Below are positions 58,001 through 64,000 of a DNA stretch of 64,000 nucleotides, piece by piece. The position numbers and the translations under genes are program-made. Location: contig JAGZQF010000012.1 in NCBI GenBank assembly GCA_018382295.1, positions 30,547 through 94,546 of the forward strand. The letters are read 5' to 3'. The notes beneath the pieces are model-generated. The model made no database searches, was not told the DNA's origin, and was given only the letters and a program-made list of their open reading frames with translations. Position 1 is the first letter of the stretch. Each line of letters starts with the position of its first letter. The stretch is from Collinsella sp. Lineage in GTDB: Bacteria; Actinomycetota; Coriobacteriia; Coriobacteriales; Coriobacteriaceae.

Positions 58001-58699
58001 TTACTCCTCGTCTTCGGCGGCCTCAGATTTTTTAACGCTAGCACGCTTCTTCTTTTTGGAGAGATCCAGGCCAAAACGTTTAACAAGCATTTCGCAAATC
58101 TCGCTCGAACGGGCCTTGAGATAGCTGCCCTTGCCGTTCTCGGCGTCGAACTTAAGGCGCAGCGCGAGCTTCTCGGCAACCTCGGCATCGATCTCGCCCT
58201 GGCCAAACTCGTACAGGCAACCGAGCATATCACGATACTCAAGGTCGCCGTGGTAGCACTGGATGGCCTCGTCCAGGATGGGCCAAGCCTCGCGCGAACG
58301 CTCGACGCTCGTGGCGCCCCACACGCACAGCAGGCGGAAGGCAGCATAGCGCAGCGTGGAGGAAATCTCGTCGAACAGTGCGGTCTCGGCACCCTCAAAG
58401 GCATCGCCCAGCTGCTCGGGGCAGGTGGTGGCGAGCGCCGTCAGGGCATCGAGGGCCTCCCAGCGGGTCTGAGCCTCGGGGCGGTCGAGCGCCTCGATCA
58501 GCGCGGGCACGCAGGGCACGACGCGCTGCGGATCGCGCTCGGCAAGCAGGTGCAGCACGCGGGCGGCAAACTGGCGGATGCGGCGCGTGGGGCAGCCGAG
58601 CTCCTTGACCAGACGGTCGACGGCGTTCTCGTTCTCCTCTGCCAGCTGAAGCTGTGCCAGCTCCTCGTCGGTGAGCTGTTCGTCTTTGTTTTCTGCCAT
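58001..58699 (-). CDS. HEAT-repeat-like protein
   Basis: A 232-residue protein made mainly of paired helices: CPTRRIRQFAARVLHLLAER, PCVPALIEALDRPEAQTRWEALDALTALA (two HEAT-like repeats) and TLRYAAFRLLCVWGA. The C-terminus is Lys-rich (SKKKKRASVKKSEAAEDEE). Such proteins act as protein-binding scaffolds; no enzymatic motif. Ribosome site GAAGAGG. It lies 6 bp before icd and 15 bp after the small membrane protein gene, suggesting one transcript. Confidence 0.75.
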   Translation of the reverse strand: MAENKDEQLTDEELAQLQLAEENENAVDRLVKELGCPTRRIRQFAARVLHLLAERDPQRVVPCVPALIEALDRPEAQTRWEALDALTALATTCPEQLGDAFEGAETALFDEISSTLRYAAFRLLCVWGATSVERSREAWPILDEAIQCYHGDLEYRDMLGCLYEFGQGEIDAEVAEKLALRLKFDAENGKGSYLKARSSEICEMLVKRFGLDLSKKKKRASVKKSEAAEDEE

Positions 58700-58714
58700 A
58701 GTTACCTCTTCTTA

Positions 58715-59143
58715 CTATTTCTTAGCGTGCTTGCCAGCACCCTTGCTGTCATCGGTGACCGAGATGAGCTGTCGGTCGGCCGCGCCATTGCGACGCGCAC
58801 GGCGGCGTTCCTCAGCGTCGCCTGCGTCGGCGGCGGCGCGATGAGCCTTGTTGACGTTAAAGACCTCGTCGTGCTTGCGCCACGGACCGACGGACTCGCC
58901 AAAGCTCATCTTAAGGCCGGCGATAAAGCCGCCGAGCCAGCCGATCGGCGCAAACTGCACCAGCGGGAACAGCGAGAACACCCAGGTCAGCAGGACGACT
59001 GCCGCCGCGCCTGCAAAATTGGCAATCCAGTAGTCGCGCTTGGTGATGACGCGCTTTTCGCACGCCCACTGGCCGCACAAAAAGCCGATGTAGATCGCAA
59101 AGAGAAAGAGCACCAGCGCAAGCACCACGAACGTCCAGCTCAT
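58715..59143 (-). CDS. Small membrane protein, unknown
   Basis: A 142-residue protein with an N-terminal helix (about 4-24), a second hydrophobic stretch (about 37-58) and a hydrophilic, Arg/Ala-rich C-terminal half (ADAGDAEERRRARRNGAADRQ). No family recognised. ATG 59143 follows GAGGAG with 9-nt spacing; it begins 5 bp after the stop of the reductase gene, implying cotranscription. Confidence 0.65.
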   Translation of the reverse strand: MSWTFVVLALVLFLFAIYIGFLCGQWACEKRVITKRDYWIANFAGAAAVVLLTWVFSLFPLVQFAPIGWLGGFIAGLKMSFGESVGPWRKHDEVFNVNKAHRAAADAGDAEERRRARRNGAADRQLISVTDDSKGAGKHAKK

Positions 59144-59148
59144 GGGCG

Positions 59149-60228
59149 CTACTCCTCGTGATGGTGGCCGCAGCAGCACTGGTGGCCGTCGTCATGGCCG
59201 TGGCCGCCGCAGCACTCGTGGTCCTCGCCATGGTGGTGGCCGCAACCGCACTCGTGGTCGTCGCCGTGCTCGCCGCAACCACATCCGTCCTCGTGGGCAC
59301 CACGCTCCTCGGGACGATACTGCGACCAGTCCAGACCGGCGGCGATGGCGTCGGCCTCCTCCTTGTAGAGGACCGTGATGGCCTGGGTGCCCAGCTTGGC
59401 ACCACCGATGGCGTCGAGCATATCGTAGAGCGTAAAGGCCACGTCGGCGCCGGGCAGCGCGAGCTCGCGATCGTCGGCGTAGGCGAGCGCCAGGCGCAGG
59501 TCCTTAATGAAGTGCTCGACCATAAAGCCGGGCTTGTAGTCGCCGTCGAGCGCCTTGGGCGCCAGGCTCTCCATGGCGCCGGACTTGCCGGTACCGCCCA
59601 GGATCATCTCGCGGGTCTTTTCCAGATCGAGGCCGCTCAGCTCGGCAAATGCCATGGCATCGGCCATGCCGACCATACAGGCGCCCAGCGACACCTGGTT
59701 AGCAAGCTTAGCAGCCTGGCCCTTGCCAGCGCCATCGAAGCAGCAAATGTTGGCCGCAAAGGTGGCAAGGATGTCGCGGACCGGAGCGATGTCGTTCTCG
59801 GTGGCACCCACGATAGCCGTGAGCGTGCCGGCGATAGCACCCGACTCGCCACCGGTAACGGGGCAGTCAAACGCCATGCGGCCGGAGACCTGGGCGGCTT
59901 CGGCAATGTCGCGCGCCAGCTCGGGCGAGCTCGTGGTGAGGTCGATCAGGACCGCACCGGGCTTGGTGCAGGCCAGCAGGCCGTCGCCCGCCAGGTAGAG
60001 CTCCTCGACCTCGGAGGGATAGCCCACCATGGTAAAGACGACGTCGGCGTTCGCCACGGCGTCGGCCGGCGTATCGGCCCAGACGGCACCGCGCTCGACG
60101 AGTGCGGCGGCCTTGGACTTGGTGCGGTTGTTGACCGTGACGGAGTAGCCGGCGTCCAGAATGTGGCCGGCGATGGGGGCACCCATGATTCCGGTGCCGA
60201 TAAATGCGACAGAGAGCTTGTTTGCCAT
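59149..60228 (-). CDS. GarR/3-hydroxyisobutyrate-dehydrogenase family reductase with His/Cys-rich tail
   Basis: A 359-residue beta-hydroxyacid dehydrogenase. The Rossmann fold has FIGTGIMGAPIAGHIL, the substrate loop DCPVTGGESGAIAGTL, and catalytic Lys in GQAAKLANQVSLGACM. Probable activity is tartronate-semialdehyde or related semialdehyde reduction. Normal family length is about 295-300. The last 50 residues (310-359) form an added tail with 13 His and 9 Cys (for example DGCGCGEHGDDHECGCGHHH), suitable for binding Ni, Zn, Cu or Co. Ribosome site GGAAAGG. Tail DNA remains in frame with codon use like the rest, so it is not a frameshift product. Confidence 0.9.
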   Translation of the reverse strand: MANKLSVAFIGTGIMGAPIAGHILDAGYSVTVNNRTKSKAAALVERGAVWADTPADAVANADVVFTMVGYPSEVEELYLAGDGLLACTKPGAVLIDLTTSSPELARDIAEAAQVSGRMAFDCPVTGGESGAIAGTLTAIVGATENDIAPVRDILATFAANICCFDGAGKGQAAKLANQVSLGACMVGMADAMAFAELSGLDLEKTREMILGGTGKSGAMESLAPKALDGDYKPGFMVEHFIKDLRLALAYADDRELALPGADVAFTLYDMLDAIGGAKLGTQAITVLYKEEADAIAAGLDWSQYRPEERGAHEDGCGCGEHGDDHECGCGHHHGEDHECCGGHGHDDGHQCCCGHHHEE

Positions 60229-60320
60229 GAAACCTTTCCTTTTGGGTTGGGTGTTGTTACCAGGTTGAATACTCGGTGCCAGCGCTTGAACTGCGGGGCG
60301 CCTGCGGTCGTAGCGCCTGT

Positions 60321-61274
60321 CTACTCACCGCGCACGCGGCGTGCGATGCGGTCGGAAAGCGAGGCTTTCTCGGCGCGGTTCTTACCCCAAAACGCGCAGG
60401 CCACCATACCGGGGCCCACGTGCGAGCCGATGGTGGGGCCCACGGAGCTGCGAATGATCGTGACGTCGGCGCAGCCCTCCTCCTTGCGGATGGCGGCTTC
60501 GAGCCAGTCGCCGTCCTTTTCGGCATCGGCCGTCATGATGGCGATGGGCATGGTGCGATCGGGCACGTAGTTCTCGCGGAACGACTTGAGGATGGACTTG
60601 AGCGCCTTCTTGCGGCCGCGGTTGACGCCGATCAGCGACAGCGAGCCGGCCAGGTCGTAGGAGAGCTCGGGCTTGACATCGAGCTTCGCCGTGAGCTGTG
60701 CCGCCGCGGGCGGAATGCGGCCGCCGGCAGCCAGTGCGTCAAAGCTCTCGAGCGTAAAGTAGCCGTGGACGTAGGTCTTTGCCTCGTTTGCCCAATCGAC
60801 CAGCTGCTTGGCGGTCAGTCCCGCCGAACGCTGGCGCACGGCCTCGAGCGCCAAGAGCGCGCCGGTCGCGCAGGGTAGAGCGTTGTCGACCACGTAGAGC
60901 TCAAAATCGGGATACTCGGCGCGCACGGCATCTGCCGCCTGGCACGCGGAGTTGTAGCTCGACGACAGCGCCGAGGTAAAGCACAGGTAGACCGTGGGTG
61001 TACCCTCTTTGGCGCACTCGGTAAAGAACTCGATATAGCGACCGAGCGACACAGCCGAGGTGGACACGCGGGCACCGGCGCGCATGCGGTCGTAGAACTC
61101 CTTGGGTGTGATGCTCGACCAGATATCGTCCGTGCGCTCCTCGCCATCGATGATAAAGGGGAAGCCCAAGATATCGACATCGAGGTTCGCGGCGACCTCG
61201 GGGCTAAAGTCGCAGCAGGTATCGACGACGATGCGGCAGCGGTCAGAATGGCCGGTAGATGCAGCCTTGTCCAT
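60321..61274 (-). CDS. DegV family fatty-acid-binding protein
   Basis: A 317-residue DegV protein: RIVVDTCCDFSPEVAANLDV, GFPFIIDGEERTDDIW, MRAGARVSTSAVSLGRY with the lipid carboxylate contacts, VYLCFTSALSSSYNSAC and the C-terminal SSVGPTIGSHVGPGMVACAFWG. DegV/FakB proteins bind fatty acids for phosphorylation by FakA, which is not in this window. ATG 61274 follows AAGGAG; a TTG one codon earlier is possible. Cys-rich start (DTCCDF) is slightly unusual. Confidence 0.9.
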   Translation of the reverse strand: MDKAASTGHSDRCRIVVDTCCDFSPEVAANLDVDILGFPFIIDGEERTDDIWSSITPKEFYDRMRAGARVSTSAVSLGRYIEFFTECAKEGTPTVYLCFTSALSSSYNSACQAADAVRAEYPDFELYVVDNALPCATGALLALEAVRQRSAGLTAKQLVDWANEAKTYVHGYFTLESFDALAAGGRIPPAAAQLTAKLDVKPELSYDLAGSLSLIGVNRGRKKALKSILKSFRENYVPDRTMPIAIMTADAEKDGDWLEAAIRKEEGCADVTIIRSSVGPTIGSHVGPGMVACAFWGKNRAEKASLSDRIARRVRGE

Positions 61275-61292
61275 CAAAGCGACTCCTTACGT

Positions 61293-61324
61293 AAAAAGGC
61301 GGCCACCCGCATGGGATGGCCGCC
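61293..61324 (-). terminator. Terminator of hpf
   Basis: Minus strand GGCGGCCATCCC pairs with GGGTGGCCGCC, followed by TTTTTAC. Confidence 0.88.
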
Positions 61325-61353
61325 AGCCGTTAACTCATGCAAGCTAACGTATT

Positions 61354-61938
61354 TTACTCGTCAAGTGTTTCGATGCGGGGCTTGATGATGCCATATCCAC
61401 CATTCTTACGGTGATACACCACATTGATGAGGCCAGTCGTCGCGTTCTCGAACACGTAGAAGTCGTGGCCCAGCAGATCGGTCTGCACCAGCGCCTGCTC
61501 CTCGGTCATCGGGGTGACGTCGATAACCTTCTCGCGGACGAGCAGGTCGTCCTCCTCCTCGGGCAGCAGCAGGTCGGCCAGATCCTCGACGCGCTCGACC
61601 GGTGCGACATCCGCTGCGCTGGCACCGCCCTGGCGGTTGTCCACGACCTTGGTCTTGAACTTGCGCAGCTGGCGGGTGACCTTATCGGCGGAGAGGTCGA
61701 TGGCGGCGTACATATCTGCACCGTGCTCGGCAACGCGAATCACCGAACCGCGGGCACGAACCGTAACCTCGACGATTGCCGGGTTGGGGTTCGAGGGGTT
61801 CTTCTCATAGCGAAGTACAACGTCGACCGTCATGGGCTCGATATCGAAAACCTTGAGCGCCTCGCCGATCTTCTCATCCACATGCGCACGCAGAGCATCG
61901 GTTACCGTCGTCTTGCGTCCAGAAACCTTGATATCCAT
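61354..61938 (-). CDS. hpf: Ribosome hibernation promoting factor, long form
   Basis: A 194-residue long-form HPF. The N-terminal S30AE domain (1-100) has MDIKVSGRKTTVTDALRAHV and DMYAAIDLSADKVTRQLRKF; a linker (about 105-135) leads to the C-terminal dimerisation domain with LVQTDLLGHDFYVFENATTG and VVYHRKNGGYGIIKP. It dimerises 70S ribosomes into inactive 100S particles in stationary phase. ATG 61938 follows GGAG; 20 upstream in-frame codons lack homology. Monocistronic. Confidence 0.95.
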   Translation of the reverse strand: MDIKVSGRKTTVTDALRAHVDEKIGEALKVFDIEPMTVDVVLRYEKNPSNPNPAIVEVTVRARGSVIRVAEHGADMYAAIDLSADKVTRQLRKFKTKVVDNRQGGASAADVAPVERVEDLADLLLPEEEDDLLVREKVIDVTPMTEEQALVQTDLLGHDFYVFENATTGLINVVYHRKNGGYGIIKPRIETLDE

Positions 61939-62154
61939 ACGTGGCTCCAATCTGCCTCGGGGACTTACTGTACTGGCTATGTACCCATTGCCGTGCATTT
62001 AATCACGCGGATTCCTGAAGACCCGAATAACGATTGCTTGATACCGCATACCGAAGTCTCGTACTTTTCCATGGCAAAGTGCGCTATGGGAGGGCTTCGG
62101 CGACTTTGTATTTGGTCCCGAAAATTGGCTTTGACCTGCTGGTTTTATAGGGAT
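61939..62154. other. Intergenic upstream of hpf
   Basis: About 215 bp holding the hpf promoter region. No dyad, operator or RNA structure stands out. Confidence 0.4.
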
Positions 62155-62190
62155 GAAAAAGCCGGGCTCCCCTATTGGGGAAGCCCGGCA
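62155..62190 (-). terminator. Terminator of the lipoprotein gene
   Basis: Minus strand GCCGGGCTT-CCCC...GGGG-AGCCCGGC stem followed by TTTTTCATCC. Confidence 0.88.
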
Positions 62191-62255
62191 GTGCGTGTTG
62201 AAACCGTGAAGAGGTGTCCTTTCCAACGTATAGGAGACACCACCCCTAGCAATAA

Positions 62256-63281
62256 CTAGCTATTGAGTTTGTTAATGTCGTCGTCAGTGATGGTGCCTTC
62301 CTGGCTGGACGATTTGTCCTCGGAGGATGCGGTCTCATTGTTGGAATCGGAAGACTCGCTGCCGGAGGACATGGTCTCACTGGACTCAGAGTCGCCCGGT
62401 TGCACGTTAGCGCCCGAAACCGTCTTAGTGGTGAGGTCGTAGGGCATCGTGCCATACCAGACGCAGTGGACTGCCTCGAGCGTGCCGTCGGCCGTAATAC
62501 CGTCGAGGGCATCGCTCACGGCACGGCACAGTTCGTCATTGGACGAGAGGCCCGCAACACCGAGCGTCGAGGGCGCCTCGAGCGCACCGACATAGGAGAT
62601 CTCGCTCATCAGACGTGCAAGGTAGCCGCCGACCGTGGAGTCGCAGATCACATAGTCGACCTCGCCGGACTCGAGCGCCTCAAAGCACTCGTTGATGTTG
62701 GAGTAGGTCTTTTGGTTGGCGGTAATGCTCTGCTTGGCAAGCGCCTCCTGCGAGGCCGAGGACATCTGGACACCCAGGGTGGACGTGTTAAGGGTATCGG
62801 TGGAAACGCTTAGCGACCCACCATCGCTGGTTTTACCGAACACGGAAGCGGCATCGTACAGGCAGGTGCCGAGCGAGCTAACGTCCCCGTCTGTGGAGTT
62901 GATCTCGCCGATAAAGATATCGGCCTTTTTGTCGCCGAGCGCGGAACCTGCCGAGGACGCATCGACAAAGGCGACCTTAAGGCCCATGCGGCTTGCGAGG
63001 GCGCGGGCAGCGTCGACTGCATACCCCGTAAGCTCGCCGTCAGCGCCCTGCATCGCCTGCGGCGCATCGGAAGTATCGAGGGCGACCGTCAGGGTTCCGG
63101 GAGTGACCAGGGCATCGTCCGACACCGCCGGCGTGACGGTCTCGTGCTCGATCTGGTCGATCGTGGGAGTCGTGAACGTAGACAGCGGGTTGAACGCGCA
63201 TCCGCTCAGGCCCAAAACGGCGATGACCGCTGCGGTCCCAGCACCTAACCGAGCCGCGTGCATCAAGCTGCCCCTCACCAT
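62256..63281 (-). CDS. Solute-binding lipoprotein (family 3-like)
   Basis: A 341-residue lipoprotein with a hydrophobic signal (ARLGAGTAAVIAVLGLSGC) and lipobox LSGC. The mature part resembles family-3 periplasmic binding proteins: TPGTLTVALDTSDAPQA, GELTGYAVDAARALASRMGL, and the two-lobe pattern with VDYVICDSTVGGYLARL. The C-terminus (about 290-341) is a Ser/Glu/Asp-rich tail (SSETMSSGSESSDSNNE). ATG 63281 is used; ATG 63263, behind GAGGGG, is an equally good alternative. No ABC permease or ATPase genes adjoin, so transport or sensing partners are elsewhere. Confidence 0.78.
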   Translation of the reverse strand: MVRGSLMHAARLGAGTAAVIAVLGLSGCAFNPLSTFTTPTIDQIEHETVTPAVSDDALVTPGTLTVALDTSDAPQAMQGADGELTGYAVDAARALASRMGLKVAFVDASSAGSALGDKKADIFIGEINSTDGDVSSLGTCLYDAASVFGKTSDGGSLSVSTDTLNTSTLGVQMSSASQEALAKQSITANQKTYSNINECFEALESGEVDYVICDSTVGGYLARLMSEISYVGALEAPSTLGVAGLSSNDELCRAVSDALDGITADGTLEAVHCVWYGTMPYDLTTKTVSGANVQPGDSESSETMSSGSESSDSNNETASSEDKSSSQEGTITDDDINKLNS

Positions 63282-63715
63282 GTCCACTACCCTGCCTTCT
63301 GTGTCGTATACGATCCGTGCGTTGCGCGGAATATCAGGTTGTTCCCACCAGCTGACCTGGTATTTGACCCCACACTTGCGCACCGGGGTGTTTGCTCGGG
63401 AGGCCGCAGCCACCTTCACGACTGACCCGCTCGCCCGCGAGGCGGTATTGCCCCAAAGAAAGTAGAACGGACGGTGCGGCTTACATCTAGGACGCGCCAT
63501 GATCGCGCCGCGCGCACGCGGTCGCTTACGTGGATCCCTTTGACCGCGTCTGTCTTGGACTAGGACGGGCATTTCGTCCGTCCGCAACCACAGCCTGGTA
63601 GGAACGAAGCGCATTATAGCTAAGTTCAAGCTAAAGTTTAAGGTTAGGGGCGTCATTCGCATCGCGAGTACAGATTTCGCAGGTCGGAGCGGGCTATTCG
63701 TGCCCCTATGAAGCC
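63282..63715. other. Intergenic, no gene assigned
   Basis: About 430 bp. The frame of the lipoprotein gene stays open upstream to about 63662, but without homology or a ribosome site. I looked for tmRNA, RNase P RNA and SRP RNA signatures and found none. Confidence 0.45.
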
Positions 63716-63742
63716 CGGAGCTCCCCTACGGGGAGCTCCGGG
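63716..63742. repeat. Perfect GC palindrome
   Basis: CCGGAGCTCCCC-TAC-GGGGAGCTCCGG, immediately followed by a second weaker stem GGGCGCCCT / AGGGTGCCC. Confidence 0.75.
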
Positions 63743-63776
63743 GCGCCCTTCTTAGGGTGCCCCGGCCAAAATACGG

Positions 63777-63808
63777 CAAATATGAGTACTGTCACCAATT
63801 TAGTAACA
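63777..63808 (+). repeat. CAAATATGAGTACTGT-N8-TAGTAACA repeat, copy 3
   Basis: Outer parts identical to the copies at 3293 and 3461, centre CACCAATT. This copy is enclosed by 9-bp inverted arms GGCCAAAAT (63764-63772) and ATTTTGGCC (63813-63821). Confidence 0.8.
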
Positions 63809-63925
63809 GGCAATTTTGGCCTTTCGGACAGATTTTGCGCTCAGAGTCGCCAACCTGATGCTTAGTTATTCTACATTTGTTTATTATCTTCTTACTTTAC
63901 GGGTAGCGCGCAGAGATGTGGTGTA

Positions 63926-63951
63926 AGAGGCGGGGCATGCCCCGCCTCTTC
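63926..63951. terminator. Perfect palindrome, probable terminator
   Basis: A 26-bp perfect palindrome, each half AAGAGGCGGGGCA. It lies 28 bp downstream of the stop codon of the minus-strand gene entering from the right edge. Confidence 0.6.
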
Positions 63952-63978
63952 TCTTTCTTGAAAGGGAGGGGACACCGC

Positions 63979-64000
63979 CTAGAATTCGTCGTTGGAGTAA
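63979..64000 (-). CDS. C-terminal end of a gene running off the right edge
   Basis: On the minus strand the last bases read Tyr-Ser-Asn-Asp-Glu-Phe-stop (TAG at 63979-63981), followed by a palindromic terminator. The acidic Asp-Glu-Phe end is reminiscent of single-stranded DNA-binding protein tails, but six residues are far too few to assign a family. Confidence 0.3.

Noticed and set aside
56918..59161. 747-codon open frame opposite icd and the HEAT protein gene
   Set aside because: The minus strand encodes recognisable isocitrate dehydrogenase and a HEAT-like protein with good ribosome sites.
63300..63660. Structured RNA gene (tmRNA, RNase P RNA, SRP RNA)
   Set aside because: None of the hallmark conserved segments of these RNAs was found on either strand.

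Overview
The window is a GC-rich (about 60%) stretch of bacterial chromosome. Its gene content fits a gut-dwelling member of the Coriobacteriia (Collinsella-like): four LacI-type regulators, lactose-family and mannose-family PTS transporters, 6-phospho-beta-galactosidases, a class-2 GalT, flavodiiron and flavodoxin proteins, and many short palindromic intergenic repeats. This assignment is inferred from gene content; no rRNA or other taxonomic marker is present.

Layout. 1-3.2 kb: a heterodimeric ABC exporter, the first subunit cut by the window edge. 3.2-5.0 kb: a DAHP synthase gene broken near its 3' end, embedded in repeats. 5.0-8.0 kb: a FtsX-type permease and its ATPase. 8.1-9.1 kb: a NUDIX-Vsr fusion. 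9.8-13.1 kb: a class II ketose-bisphosphate aldolase, a divergent DeoR regulator and a flavodiiron protein. 13.2-17.4 kb: LacI regulator and galKT (Leloir pathway). 17.5-19.2 kb: an AAA/DUF4143 ATPase between short direct repeats. 19.0-22.2 kb: the operon lacA-lacB-lacX-lacC (tagatose-6-phosphate pathway). 22.5-23.5 kb: an unknown membrane protein. 23.8-39.3 kb: one EIIA (lacF) and three LacI / EIICB / GH1 modules, separated by arrays of an 80-bp-period inverted repeat. 39.6-42.9 kb: an AlbA_2-type ATPase, a DeoR/LacR-type repressor and galM. 43-54 kb: an orphan mannose-family EIIB without its phosphorylatable His, tRNA-Thr(CGU), YhcH, a second lacC-lacX pair, a flavodoxin, nagA/agaA, agaS, a GntR/UTRA regulator and a complete mannose-family PTS operon (EIIA-YajC-EIIB-EIIC-EIID). 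54.7-64 kb: DUF2975/Xre pair, a membrane-anchored SurA-like protein, NAD-type isocitrate dehydrogenase, HEAT protein, a GarR-like reductase with a His/Cys-rich tail, DegV, HPF and a solute-binding lipoprotein.

How the genes work together. Most of the window converges on tagatose-6-phosphate. Lactose and related beta-galactosides enter through the EIICB proteins as phospho-sugars, are cut by LacG, and galactose-6-P passes through LacAB, LacC and the GatY/LacD-like aldolase. N-acetylgalactosamine probably enters through the mannose-family PTS, is deacetylated by NagA/AgaA, and AgaS yields tagatose-6-P, which the same kinase/aldolase steps can use. Free galactose takes GalM-GalK-GalT.

Main regulatory observations. 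Each of the four LacI paralogs sits next to its own version of a shared operator (core ..AACG + TACTCAT, TTGCCAT, TGCTCAT or TTGTCAT). A second, unassigned signal, a direct repeat of ACCGNTYACSG with 21-bp spacing, lies upstream of at least six of these sugar operons and looks like the site of a common regulator. All assignments come from reading the sequence and family knowledge; no searches were run.
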